Shown piece by piece: positions 34,586 through 44,372 of a stretch of 64,000 nt of DNA. The stretch is taken from assembly GCA_964355675.1 (NCBI GenBank), contig CAYHEC010000004.1, positions 1-64,000 of the forward strand, written 5' to 3'. How positions within the stretch are numbered: the first letter of the stretch is position 1; each line of letters opens with the position of its first letter. The position numbers were made by a program, and so were the translations under genes. This DNA comes from CAMBDS01 sp964355675. Its GTDB lineage: Bacteria > Electryoneota > AABM5-125-24 > Hatepunaeales > Hatepunaeaceae. Below the pieces are notes generated by a model that saw only the letters and a list, made by a program, of their open reading frames with translations, did no database searches and was not told the DNA's origin.

Positions 34586-34870
34586 TTACAATTTTGCATT
34601 TTTAACTGCAGTGCGCAGTTTTGGAGAAGGTTTAAACGTTGGTACAATGCGTTCGGGAACCTTAACCGGTGTGCCTGTTCGTGGATTTACTGCTCCTCGT
34701 GGGGCGCGTTTTACAACTTTAAAAGTACCGAATCTTCGAAGCTCAACCGTGCCTCCACGGGCGAGTTCTTGTTCGATAAGTTTAAGACTACCTTCAAAAA
34801 CTGCAGAGACTTCTGCACGAGTAAGACCAGTGGCATCAGAGATCGTCTCAACAATGTCAGCTCGATTCAT
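34586..34870 (-). CDS. HU/IHF-family DNA-binding protein
   Basis: 94 residues, a nucleoid protein that bends DNA as a dimer. It has the helical N-terminal body (MNRADIVETISDATGLTRAEV), ELRRFGTFKVVKRAPR and the beta-arm RTGTPVKVPERIVPTFKPSP with the intercalating Pro. An AGGAGAG ribosome-binding site precedes the ATG. Whether HU-like or IHF-like cannot be said from one subunit. It lies 21 nt after the LysM transglycosylase gene. Confidence 0.95.
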   Translation of the reverse strand: MNRADIVETISDATGLTRAEVSAVFEGSLKLIEQELARGGTVELRRFGTFKVVKRAPRGAVNPRTGTPVKVPERIVPTFKPSPKLRTAVKNAKL

Positions 34871-34891
34871 ATACTCTCCTTTAAGTGGACG

Positions 34892-36697
34892 TTAATTATC
34901 AACAGGAATGGCCAAGGTTTGGCCCGGCTTTAGAACACTCCGATTTTTCAAACCATTCACTCGGCGAATTCCCTCGACCGTAACACCGTATTGGCGGGCA
35001 ATTGCCCAAAGAGTATCACCTGAGTTAACAATATGCCTTCTTCCAGCATTGTCTCGATTGACAACAATCTCTGTCGGGGGCACACCCTCAAGCTTTAATG
35101 TCTGACCTGGAAAAATAGTGCTTACTGTTGTCAGACCATTCAGTGAAGCGAGTCTCTCGAGCGGGATTCTATTGGTTTTGGCTATTCCAACCAGTGTTTC
35201 GCCCAATTTGACAATATGAATACCAGATTTATCAGCAACATCCGTTTGAGTTGTCTGCCGTTTTGGTGAAGATGTCGCTACCGAAGCAGGAATATAGAGT
35301 GTCTGACCTTCGCGGATAAGGTATTGCTTGCCGATCTGGTTTTCAGGATATAAAGCGATTACGTCGATCGGTATGCCATAGGCCGCCGCGATACTTCCAA
35401 TCGATTCACCTTGTTTTACTCGGTGTGTGAGAAGATCATTTTTCTTAGCAGTCTTGAGATCTGCAAATTTTTCCCAAAAACCGTTTGCAACTGTTCCTCC
35501 AGGGAGGCGGATTAAGGTACTATCGCCGCCGGGAGGAGTTGTCGTTCTGAGGAGTGCTGGATTTAGGCGTACAAAAGTCTCATGGTCAACGCCTGCACAC
35601 TCGGCAAGGGCACTCAATTCGACACACGCGGTTATATAGATCACGTCGGTAGGTTCAGGTTTCATACGGTGAGGCAACCAGAAACCGTAAATTTCCGGAG
35701 ACTCGGCAATCATTCTTGCGGCGATGTATGAGGGTACATAGCCTCGAGTTTGTTTAGGAAGATTGTCAAGAAGCCAATAATTGTCCCCAAATCTACGGAC
35801 ATGTTTGGCTACCTTGCCTTCTCCACAATTATAACTCGCCATAGCTAAGTACCAGTCGCCAAACATATTATACAGATCGCGTAAATAGGCGGCTGCCGCT
35901 CTGGTCGAAAGTTCGGGATCGCGACGCTCATCGTACCAGTTATTGATCTTCAGACCGTAACGTAAACCAGTTCCTTTGATGAATTGCCAAGGGCCAACGG
36001 CTTTTGCATAAGATCGGGCATGATAATTGAAGCCGCTTTCTATCATTGATAAGTAAATAATCTCATCAGGAAGTCCCTCTTCTCGAATGTAAGGGAGTAT
36101 TTCGGGAATCACTGAAGCAGATCTATCTAACCATTTCTGAACGACCTTTCTGGCGCGAGTTTGAAAATAAGAAAGGGCGTTTTGAACGTCTCGGTTGAGC
36201 ACCATTGGTATTGGTGGAAGTTGATTCGACTTGGGCTTTATAATTCGGACACTGGCAACGACAGAACCTGAATCATCTGAATCTGACGCATCGAGAGAAT
36301 CTGCTTCAACAGAAGGATCGGAGGCAGTCAAATCGAACAAAAGTGCATCGGGAGATGCATCTGCTGGTAATTCTTCCAGACGTGTGAGGATTTGAGTGTA
36401 AAACTTCCGTGCATTTTCAAGAAGTATATCACGCCGGAAGCCTGCGGCAGTTCCAGTATCTGAATTCACTTCCTGGATGAATCCGATCAGCTCCATGACT
36501 TCAGCGGGTGAAGTGTTTGGATTCGAAGCCAAGACAGCAAGATCAATGGTCAAGCTGTCGAGTTGGCCATGAACTACTGAGTCTGCCTTGGACCATAAAA
36601 TTGTTTCGATATACCCGTCTGAAGCTGGAAGCTGGGGTTCCGGGAATCCCCAAACGCTTAGGTTCAGCAGGAATATAATTGAAAGTCCAGTACTCAT
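34892..36697 (-). CDS. MltD-like lytic transglycosylase with three LysM domains
   Basis: 601 residues. Signal peptide (MSTGLSIIFLLNLSVWG), then a SLT domain with catalytic Glu in YLSMIESGFNYHARSYAKAVG (about 219-239), GPWQFIKGTGLRYGL and ASYNCGEGKV. Three LysM units follow: HRVKQGESIGSIAAAYGIP (about 427), HIVKLGETLVGIAKTNRIP (about 499) and HIVNSGDTLWAIARQYGVT (about 556), binding peptidoglycan. It cleaves glycan strands to anhydromuropeptides in the periplasm. Intact, of normal MltD-like length. Confidence 0.94.
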   Translation of the reverse strand: MSTGLSIIFLLNLSVWGFPEPQLPASDGYIETILWSKADSVVHGQLDSLTIDLAVLASNPNTSPAEVMELIGFIQEVNSDTGTAAGFRRDILLENARKFYTQILTRLEELPADASPDALLFDLTASDPSVEADSLDASDSDDSGSVVASVRIIKPKSNQLPPIPMVLNRDVQNALSYFQTRARKVVQKWLDRSASVIPEILPYIREEGLPDEIIYLSMIESGFNYHARSYAKAVGPWQFIKGTGLRYGLKINNWYDERRDPELSTRAAAAYLRDLYNMFGDWYLAMASYNCGEGKVAKHVRRFGDNYWLLDNLPKQTRGYVPSYIAARMIAESPEIYGFWLPHRMKPEPTDVIYITACVELSALAECAGVDHETFVRLNPALLRTTTPPGGDSTLIRLPGGTVANGFWEKFADLKTAKKNDLLTHRVKQGESIGSIAAAYGIPIDVIALYPENQIGKQYLIREGQTLYIPASVATSSPKRQTTQTDVADKSGIHIVKLGETLVGIAKTNRIPLERLASLNGLTTVSTIFPGQTLKLEGVPPTEIVVNRDNAGRRHIVNSGDTLWAIARQYGVTVEGIRRVNGLKNRSVLKPGQTLAIPVDN

Positions 36698-36792
36698 TGT
36701 CCCATTGGATTGATGAAGAAACAGTTAAGATAATTCGAAGGTTGTACAGTCGCAAGTACAATAAGCATATTGATTGGATCAATAGTAAGAAG

Positions 36793-38958
36793 CTACCGAA
36801 CTATAGTGATTCGGGCAGAAGTCTCAATAGCACCGGATGACAATTGTACGAGATAGACTCCTGAGACATCGATCACTTCAGCAGGCACGATTAAAAAATT
36901 CTCACCGATCTCAGACTTCGCGATAGTTGAATTCCAGATCATTCGACCCGAGGTATCAAAAATATTTACCACCAGAGTTATCGGATCCAATGTCTCATAT
37001 CGAATCATAACATTACCGTTCGATGGATTCGGATAAGTTTCAAGAAGTTTGAAAATGCTTGGCGATTCAGTAGGCGCTTTGTTATCCTGATCCACTGCCA
37101 ACGCCCTGACTACATCTACTTTCCCCCATCCCCATGTCTGATTAGGAACTCTGCCGGTTTGGACGTCATGTCTCGCTGTCCGGAAAATCAGCTCTCGAAG
37201 TTGAGGAGGCGTCAATCCGGGCTCACCCTCAAGAATAATGGCCGCCGCGCCGGCCGCGGCAGGAGAGGACATCGAAGTTCCCATAAATGCTACATAATCA
37301 GCAGGAAGACCGCTATCGCCTTCGGTACTGACTATGGCATAGTCCAAACCTTCACCAATACCGATATTATAAGAGTCACGACAAGAGATTACACGGCGTC
37401 CGGGTGCACAGATGTCCGGCTTCAATCGCCCGTCAATTCGAGGTCCAATCGAAGAAAACGCGGCTATTTCTCCCCGTACGGTCCGATCGATATGATTACT
37501 TCCGGTGAAATCCCGCCATTCATTTCTGGAAGTGTATGCGCCCACTGAGATACAGCTGTCGGCTGTCGAAGGGAGAAGTATCGTAGTGCTTCTATCGGCA
37601 TGCTCGAAGCGCACGAACCAGTGGGAACTCATTGTCCAGATATGAATATTTTGGTCTGTCTGAGAGTTGTTAGTGATCCTGATAAAATATGAAGTGGAAT
37701 CGACTGGAAGAAACTCGCTCGAGAGGTATTCTCGATAATCTGTGCCGCGCAGGCTCGAAGATCGCGGTAGAGCGTCGAGACCAATTTCAGTATTTTGCCC
37801 GTCGAACAACCTTGCCGAAATCTCGCTATGTATCGACGTGTCGCTACCGTCAAACCAGACGAGACCAAAGCCCCATGTGGTGGAATCTATCGCGAATTTC
37901 ACCACCACTTGAATAGGTTCAGAGGTTGAATTAGCCTGGATAACTTCGGAGTAGTGCTCCTTGTCGCCGGCAGAATTTCCAGCCGACATAAAGACACTTA
38001 CGCCTTGTCCCACCGCCCAGTCAACAGTTTGTTCCTCCGGAGATGTTCCGTCATTAAATCCGTCGGTACCTCCGTAGCTCATAGAGAGAATATCAGCGTC
38101 TGCCCAAGTAGCGGCTCCGCGGATTGCGCCGACAACTGACCCGGAGGTAGCGTCACCGGTAGTGTCATCGCCAATCTTAAAATAGATAGGATCAACATTC
38201 GGCGCCATACCCTTCCACCGTCCGTGTGAAAGCCTGCCGTTTCCAAAAGCAGTTCCGGCGACATGAGTACCATGACCGGAAACTCTATCCGTCACGTCAC
38301 GGTTAGTATCCGGATAAACCGAGTAATCCATTGTCTCAATCGCGGCAGGAAGGTCGGGGTGCTCGAATCGATATCCAGAATCAAGTAGCGCCAGTCTGAC
38401 GCCGCGCCCTGTAAGAGGCGGATCCCAAGTTCTTGCAACAGTTACACCGGTCTCTTCGGCAGTCAGATCATTCTTCGAAGTTAATATTCGGAAGGCGGCA
38501 GATATGCGAGGATGCCGGTCAGAAGATATTAGACTCTTTAAGCTTGATACCTTTCCTTCGGCGAGAAGAAATCCATAGGGATGAAATCCTGCTGGCGGCA
38601 AGTAGGTAAAAGGAAATGCTCTGACAGAATTGGTCGAAAGAAAGTCGAAGTCTTCTGTGGTTGGGGGATGATCAAAATACAGGAAAACCCGCAGTACGGG
38701 GTCAGTAGAGATTGTCAGCCCTGACTGTTCCATTCTCAACCGATTCATTTGCGAAGGGTCTTTTTTGAAAGCATCGGCTAAAAAGAAACTGCGGGTCAGT
38801 GTCGGGTCTAATTCTGTGGCAAAAGCATTAAGCGACGGAACAATTGAAGCCAAGACCAGAGCAAATACTGCCCCTAATAATAGTCTCGGTTCCGAACGTC
38901 GATACGTTACGCAGTCCGTCGGATTACTTACTTTGCTAACCGGTTTTAAGACCAACAC
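36793..38958 (-). CDS. Secreted subtilisin-like (S8) peptidase with type-IX-like C-terminal domain
   Basis: 721 residues. Signal segment about 26-46, prodomain to about 175, then S8 catalytic domain: Asp193 (LALLDSGYR), His229 (GHGTHVAG), oxyanion region AGN (about 326) and Ser562 (GTSMSSPAAAG). An insertion of about 130 residues (about 335-465, beta-rich) separates the Asn and Ser motifs. The last 75 residues (TYPNPSNGNVMIRYE ... GVYLVQLSSG) are a Por/T9SS-type sorting domain. The GTG start overlaps the upstream gene's stop by one base. The gene is less similar to the next two peptidases than those are to each other. Confidence 0.92.
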   Translation of the reverse strand: MLVLKPVSKVSNPTDCVTYRRSEPRLLLGAVFALVLASIVPSLNAFATELDPTLTRSFFLADAFKKDPSQMNRLRMEQSGLTISTDPVLRVFLYFDHPPTTEDFDFLSTNSVRAFPFTYLPPAGFHPYGFLLAEGKVSSLKSLISSDRHPRISAAFRILTSKNDLTAEETGVTVARTWDPPLTGRGVRLALLDSGYRFEHPDLPAAIETMDYSVYPDTNRDVTDRVSGHGTHVAGTAFGNGRLSHGRWKGMAPNVDPIYFKIGDDTTGDATSGSVVGAIRGAATWADADILSMSYGGTDGFNDGTSPEEQTVDWAVGQGVSVFMSAGNSAGDKEHYSEVIQANSTSEPIQVVVKFAIDSTTWGFGLVWFDGSDTSIHSEISARLFDGQNTEIGLDALPRSSSLRGTDYREYLSSEFLPVDSTSYFIRITNNSQTDQNIHIWTMSSHWFVRFEHADRSTTILLPSTADSCISVGAYTSRNEWRDFTGSNHIDRTVRGEIAAFSSIGPRIDGRLKPDICAPGRRVISCRDSYNIGIGEGLDYAIVSTEGDSGLPADYVAFMGTSMSSPAAAGAAAIILEGEPGLTPPQLRELIFRTARHDVQTGRVPNQTWGWGKVDVVRALAVDQDNKAPTESPSIFKLLETYPNPSNGNVMIRYETLDPITLVVNIFDTSGRMIWNSTIAKSEIGENFLIVPAEVIDVSGVYLVQLSSGAIETSARITIVR

Positions 38959-41585
38959 TATTTCACCAATATCACGCGTTGTTGTGCGACACCTGAAATT
39001 TGGGTCTCAAGCCTGAGGAAATAGACACCTGACGGAACGGCGGAAGCATTCCAGATTGTGGAATAATCTCCCTTGACACTGATTCCATTTGCCAAGAGTG
39101 CTACTTCTCGGCCAGAAATGTCGGCAACAGCGAGTCGGAACGGTTCGCCTCCTCCCAGTCGATAGCGCAAAGTTGCCATACCGTTAAAGGGATTGGGGTA
39201 CACAGCGTTGAGAGAAAATTCAAGAGGACTGATCTTTCGATCCAATGGAGCGGCAAGATCTGGCGCAAACCAAGAGAGCAACTGTTCGAGTACCACATCA
39301 GGATGGGTTCCCTCATCGCTGACGCCCTCGAAAGTGAATCCGAGATAGGCGCTTTTGGCGTAAGTGTTCCTATCTACACGATAAGTACCTGCAACTCCAG
39401 CAAATTGTCCTTCATTATGATAAACCATAAAAGTATCTGCAGGAGCGTATGGCCTCATGGTCGAAGGAGATATATTCCCGTCCCCAGAGCCTCCCATTCC
39501 AGTCAGACGCATTTCGATACCGGCATCCAGGGGACGATTCCTGCCGGCTACGGAAACCACGGTTGCGGCAGTCGTTGAATCAAAGAGATGAGCGGTACCG
39601 AAGCTTGACATAAGAAAGTGAACATTTGTGTTGTCATCGCCAATGTACCGACCAGTTAAAAGAATATTTCCGCCACGTTCAACAACTTGGCTGATCGTCC
39701 AACGTTCCTGATCGTCAAGCGGTGGCGATGCATCCCCAGTCATCCAGATAACCATTCTAAATTGTAACAGAGTGTCGGGTTCAGGTGGAGCATTTTCGCG
39801 AACATCCCAGGCTAACCAACCCTGATGCATTTCTTCTACTGAACGCTGGATATGAGTCTGATAATCGAGACCATCGTCGTCATCGACGATAAGAATATTG
39901 GGATGACCAATTAGAAGTGGGAGTGTTTGGGTTGTGTGAAAATCCCCCGGCTGGGCATCAACTGTTATGGTAAACCTTGTAGTATGCGGGATAGTATTTT
40001 CGTCTAATGTAAATACGAAAGGTTGATCGTTGTTGGTATGACTCTCGCCTGGACCAATGTTCGGAAATCGAACTTCTCCAACAGAAATATCAACATCAGG
40101 ATCTTCTGAGGTAAGCGTCAGTACCAGCGAATCGGGCGCATGGCTATAATTTGAAACGGTAGCAACAATTGTAGCTCTTTCTCCGGGATCGAGTTTGCCG
40201 TTTCGATTTTGGTCAGAAGCAAGCCTTGCACCACCGTAAATCAGTAGAGGCGTGGCAGTAAGCTCGAAAGCGGCCGGTACATTTAATCGGCCTCCGCCCA
40301 TCTGGTCTGCCATTGCACCGTTCTGTTGATGTAGATCGTCGGCGCTGAACTTGAGGAAGTTTTGTACCATATCGGCGGTGTAGTCTTCGAATTCGGACAT
40401 GAAAAGCGCGGCGGCTCCGGCAACAAGCGGGGAAGCCATCGAAGTTCCGTCCATTGGCCCGTAGCCCCCATCACTAGTAGTGGAGAGAATTCCAACTCCA
40501 GGGGCGCTGATATCTATGGTACTACCATAATTAGAAAACCCTGCTTTGCGGTCGTCTTGATCAGTAGCCGCCACTGACATGACATGATCATAACCAGCCG
40601 GGAACATCACGCGACCAGAACCGCTATTTCCTGCCGCCGCGACAAAAAGTACATCATGGTCGGCGGCGTAGGCGGCGGCATCATTACCTTCCTGAGATGA
40701 TCCGTATCCACCCCATGAACAATTAATTACCGATGCGCCTAAATCAACCGCCAGAACAATACTCGGGTAGCCCGCAGTTATTCCCGGTCCTGTCCCGTTG
40801 CGAATAACCATCAACGCGGTCTGAAATCCGATACTGGAGATACCGACCTGATTGTTTGTGACTGCCGAGACGATACCACCGACGTGTGTACCGTGTCCGT
40901 AGGTATCCTGCGGAACGTTATCGTTTTCAACTAAATCCCATCCATAGAAGTCATCAATTTTGCCGTCTCGGTCGTCATCACGGTTATTGCGTTCGTTCTC
41001 ATCGATCGCGCCGTTGCCATTAAGATCTTCACCGGGATTAATCCAAAGGTTTCCGGCAAGATCGGGGTGATTAGCCAGAATACCCGTATCACAAATGGCG
41101 ACAATCACACGACGATTACCGGTTGTAATATCGTGGGCGCCGCTTGCATCGATGAGATTTAGATTGTACTGTTCCCTACGTCTCGGGTCATTGTAATCGT
41201 AGAAAGCTGTGTAAATCAACGCGGGACAGGCATATTTAACACCGTCAAGGTCTTCAAGCCGTTCACAAACCTCAGGCACTTGCAAGGGAGCGCTGAAATG
41301 GATTTCGTAAATCGGTCGAATATCAACTCCATTGCGGACAGGAGGTTGCGCCGTAGGGAAACGGCGTAAAATCGAAGTAACGTCAATTTCACTCAGATAA
41401 TCATCGATATTGGTGATTCCGAGTTCCGTTACAGATTCGTTCTCTTGGATATCTACAAAGAGGTGACTTTCAACTTTAAGTACCACAACTCCCTGGATCC
41501 ATTCAACGTCAGGCGTAGAAGCCGCAGACGGTAGAGCTGTAATTGCCATCAGCAAAGCTACAAACAATAGTTCAGCTGTCCTCAA
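38958..41585 (-). CDS. Secreted S8 peptidase, multidomain, type-IX-like C-terminal domain
   Basis: 875 residues. Signal peptide 1-22; prodomain; S8 domain with Asp166 (AICDTGILANHPDL), His231 (GHGTHVGG) and Ser382 (DGTSMASP). A calcium-binding-like acidic insert (about 187-213) follows the Asp motif. After it: a CARDB-type beta domain (about 445-560, DQNRNGKLDPGERATI), an alpha/beta domain opening ILIVDDDDGLDY (about 563-770) and a C-terminal sorting domain with VYPNPFNGMATLRYR. Clear paralogue of the adjacent upstream gene at 41613-44264, with the same order and phrases throughout, so a tandem duplication. Confidence 0.93.
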   Translation of the reverse strand: MRTAELLFVALLMAITALPSAASTPDVEWIQGVVVLKVESHLFVDIQENESVTELGITNIDDYLSEIDVTSILRRFPTAQPPVRNGVDIRPIYEIHFSAPLQVPEVCERLEDLDGVKYACPALIYTAFYDYNDPRRREQYNLNLIDASGAHDITTGNRRVIVAICDTGILANHPDLAGNLWINPGEDLNGNGAIDENERNNRDDDRDGKIDDFYGWDLVENDNVPQDTYGHGTHVGGIVSAVTNNQVGISSIGFQTALMVIRNGTGPGITAGYPSIVLAVDLGASVINCSWGGYGSSQEGNDAAAYAADHDVLFVAAAGNSGSGRVMFPAGYDHVMSVAATDQDDRKAGFSNYGSTIDISAPGVGILSTTSDGGYGPMDGTSMASPLVAGAAALFMSEFEDYTADMVQNFLKFSADDLHQQNGAMADQMGGGRLNVPAAFELTATPLLIYGGARLASDQNRNGKLDPGERATIVATVSNYSHAPDSLVLTLTSEDPDVDISVGEVRFPNIGPGESHTNNDQPFVFTLDENTIPHTTRFTITVDAQPGDFHTTQTLPLLIGHPNILIVDDDDGLDYQTHIQRSVEEMHQGWLAWDVRENAPPEPDTLLQFRMVIWMTGDASPPLDDQERWTISQVVERGGNILLTGRYIGDDNTNVHFLMSSFGTAHLFDSTTAATVVSVAGRNRPLDAGIEMRLTGMGGSGDGNISPSTMRPYAPADTFMVYHNEGQFAGVAGTYRVDRNTYAKSAYLGFTFEGVSDEGTHPDVVLEQLLSWFAPDLAAPLDRKISPLEFSLNAVYPNPFNGMATLRYRLGGGEPFRLAVADISGREVALLANGISVKGDYSTIWNASAVPSGVYFLRLETQISGVAQQRVILVK

Positions 41586-41612
41586 GAGTGCCTCCGTTTA
41601 GTTTGCGGTGAA

Positions 41613-44264
41613 TTATTTGACTAGTACGAGACGTTGCTCTAAGGGAGACGCCCCATCGACACCGAGTCTTGCGAAATAAACTCCGGCTGGGAAGTTCGAG
41701 GCATTCCACGAAGCAATAGTGTTATTTAACTGGCCAGTGCCGGATGCGATACTGGCGACCTCGCGACCGGACATCTCGTAAATACCAAGTATATAATCAA
41801 ATCCGACTGGCACAGCAAATCGCAAATTGACTGTTCCATTAAACGGATTTGGATAAGCCTGATCCAATGAAATCAAAGTGGGAACATTCGCTTCATTTGG
41901 GTCAATGGAATTAATATTTCCCGTAAACCAGTTGTAAAGTCTATCGATAACCTCAGCCCGCGTTGTACGGGCGTTAGTGACACTTTCGAATGAGAACCCG
42001 AGATATATGGCTTTGGAATGGAGATGTTCGATATTACGATAAACTCCGGCCACACCCATCGGACGAGCTCCGACGTAATAAACGGCGAGACTGTCGGCGC
42101 CAAGAACGGGGCTCATTGTCGAAGGTGAAATGCGGCCATTATTCGCACCGCCCTCTCCGGTAAGCATCATTTGCACACCTGCTCCAAGAGGACGATCCGG
42201 ATTTAGCCCGTTTACAGTGTAGGCTAAGGTTGAGTCAAGCTCGTGCCGAGCTCCGAAGAAGTTTCTCAGTAGGTCGCGATTTTGTTCGTCGTCACCGATC
42301 CGATTGCCGATAAGCATGATTTTAGCGCCATCATTGAGGGCGGCTTCGATTTGATACCTATCGAGATCATCAAGAGGAGGTACTGCGTCGCCAGTTTCCC
42401 AGATCACCATATCGTAATCAGAAAGAGTAGTAGCGTCAGGGGAATAGTTGTTGGCAACATTCCAATGAACCCAGCCGCGATTACCGCCCTCTATCGATTG
42501 GAGATAGTATTGATCATAATCCGTTCCTTCGTCGTCATCGACGAGAAGTATCGGTGGGTGTCCGATCACCAACTCAAATGTTCTTTCTATCTTGGCATCT
42601 CCGGGACTGGCATCGACGGTTGCAGTAATCCATGTCGTATGAGGTATGGCTTCATTATCGACGTTGACAACAAATGGCTCGGCGGCATTAGCCAGAACGT
42701 CACCCGGAGCCATGTCTTCGTAAGCGATTGTATCAGAGTCAAAAGTGATATTTGGGTCATCGGTGGATAGGGAAACCGAGACTCCTTCGGCCGCTCTTCC
42801 GTTAGCGCCGTTGGAGATAGTGATTGAGACTTCGAGGTTTTCGCCCGGATCCAATTGACCGTTATTGTTATTGTCGCTTAGAATTTCCAGAGTGTCTATT
42901 GCGAGTCTCGGTCTGTTGGCAAGTTCGAGGGTACGTCGCGCGTTAATTCTTCCCGAACCAAGCTGTCCACGATAGTTAGGATTTAGATTATCAATGTTAT
43001 CAGCGCCTTGCAACAGTAATGTTCTGGCTTCATTGGCGGTCAACTCCGGGAATGTGGTTCTAAGAAGGATTGCCACGCCAGCCGCAACTGGGCATGCCAT
43101 CGAAGTACCGTCCCAAGCGGCATAATTATTATTATTGCCACCAGGAACCGTACTGAGGATGCCAACTCCGGGAGAAGAAACATCAACCCAGTCGCCATAG
43201 TTCGAGAATCCAGCCTTGCGATCATTCTGTCCAGTAGCGGCAACCGCTACCACAGCGGCATAATTGGCAGGGTAAAACAATCCGTTGGAATTATCGTTTC
43301 CCGCGGCACAGAGAACGAGAACGTCATTTTGTAATGCCGCTTGAACAGTCTGGAAGGTCCAGTCGTTTCCGCCATTGCCACCCCAGGAGCAGGAAATTAC
43401 TTTTGCACCGGTTCTGACAGCGTAAGTAATGCCTTCATACCCAAACTGAATTTGTCCACCGGTTCCTGTTCGAACGGCCATAATTGCGCAGGAATATCCA
43501 ACTGAGGCAACTCCGTTGCGGTTGTTGGTGACGGCAGAGGCATCACCGGCGCAATGAGTACCGTGGCCGTCAGTATCGGTGGGATCGTTATCATTCCCAA
43601 CAAAATCCCAGCCATAGAAATCATTTAATCTGCCGTTACGGTCATCGTCATTACCGTCATTCCGCTCGTTTTGAGAAATCTGACCGTCGCCATTCAGGTC
43701 TTCCCTTGGGTTGACCCAGATGTTAGCGGCAAGATCTTGATGGGCTAAAGCAACACCAGTATCGACTATGGCGATGGGAAGATCCCTATTCCCTGTCGAT
43801 ATATCATGAGCGGCGTTAGCTTCGCATAGATTGAGAGCATATTGTTCTCCTCTGCGTGAATCGTTATGATCGAGGGTTACGTAATCGATCTGCCAAGGTT
43901 CAGCAAGCTCAATCCCTTCGACAAGCAAGAAATCTCGACAAACAGAAGGCACGGAGAGGGATTCGGGGAAATAGACGTTATAAAAACGGGTAATATCGAC
44001 TCCTCCCGACGTCGGCGGGAGCGCATCGATGAATTTCAACTCGAATTTTGTCGCTCCTATCTCTATCAGGAAACGGTCAATCGTCGAGACGCCGGTCCGT
44101 TCACCGGAAGTACCTTCGAAGACTGGAAGATAACCCGGCATTACTTTGACGACAACTACGCCCGGCCAAAAGGGATAATCGATAGTCTTGGCGCTTAGCG
44201 AGGCGGGCAAAATGAGAAAAAGTGCCGTTAGTATGGCTAACGTGCGGCGGTGATCCGGTTTCAT
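41613..44264 (-). CDS. Secreted S8 peptidase, multidomain, type-IX-like C-terminal domain
   Basis: 883 residues. Signal peptide about 8-25; prodomain; catalytic Asp168 (AIVDTGVALAHQDL), His234 (GHGTHCAG), AGN near 321 and Ser388 (DGTSMACP). Acidic Asp/Asn-rich insert at about 189-215. CARDB-like domain about 450-565 (LSDNNNNGQLDPGENLEV), an alpha/beta domain about 568-780 beginning ILLVDDDEGTDYD with WETGDAVPPLDDLDR, then a sorting domain with AYPNPFNGTVNLRF from about 800. First of the three-peptidase array and paralogous to the second gene. Expected extracellular or surface protease; substrate unknown. Confidence 0.93.
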   Translation of the reverse strand: MKPDHRRTLAILTALFLILPASLSAKTIDYPFWPGVVVVKVMPGYLPVFEGTSGERTGVSTIDRFLIEIGATKFELKFIDALPPTSGGVDITRFYNVYFPESLSVPSVCRDFLLVEGIELAEPWQIDYVTLDHNDSRRGEQYALNLCEANAAHDISTGNRDLPIAIVDTGVALAHQDLAANIWVNPREDLNGDGQISQNERNDGNDDDRNGRLNDFYGWDFVGNDNDPTDTDGHGTHCAGDASAVTNNRNGVASVGYSCAIMAVRTGTGGQIQFGYEGITYAVRTGAKVISCSWGGNGGNDWTFQTVQAALQNDVLVLCAAGNDNSNGLFYPANYAAVVAVAATGQNDRKAGFSNYGDWVDVSSPGVGILSTVPGGNNNNYAAWDGTSMACPVAAGVAILLRTTFPELTANEARTLLLQGADNIDNLNPNYRGQLGSGRINARRTLELANRPRLAIDTLEILSDNNNNGQLDPGENLEVSITISNGANGRAAEGVSVSLSTDDPNITFDSDTIAYEDMAPGDVLANAAEPFVVNVDNEAIPHTTWITATVDASPGDAKIERTFELVIGHPPILLVDDDEGTDYDQYYLQSIEGGNRGWVHWNVANNYSPDATTLSDYDMVIWETGDAVPPLDDLDRYQIEAALNDGAKIMLIGNRIGDDEQNRDLLRNFFGARHELDSTLAYTVNGLNPDRPLGAGVQMMLTGEGGANNGRISPSTMSPVLGADSLAVYYVGARPMGVAGVYRNIEHLHSKAIYLGFSFESVTNARTTRAEVIDRLYNWFTGNINSIDPNEANVPTLISLDQAYPNPFNGTVNLRFAVPVGFDYILGIYEMSGREVASIASGTGQLNNTIASWNASNFPAGVYFARLGVDGASPLEQRLVLVK

Positions 44265-44372
44265 TTATCGTGCTCCAAAATGCGAAAAATTTGATTGCTG
44301 AACCAGCAGTTCAAGATAACGATCTTTCAGCCGTATTCCAAGTCAGATTGTCGTTGAATGTAATCGATCAGA

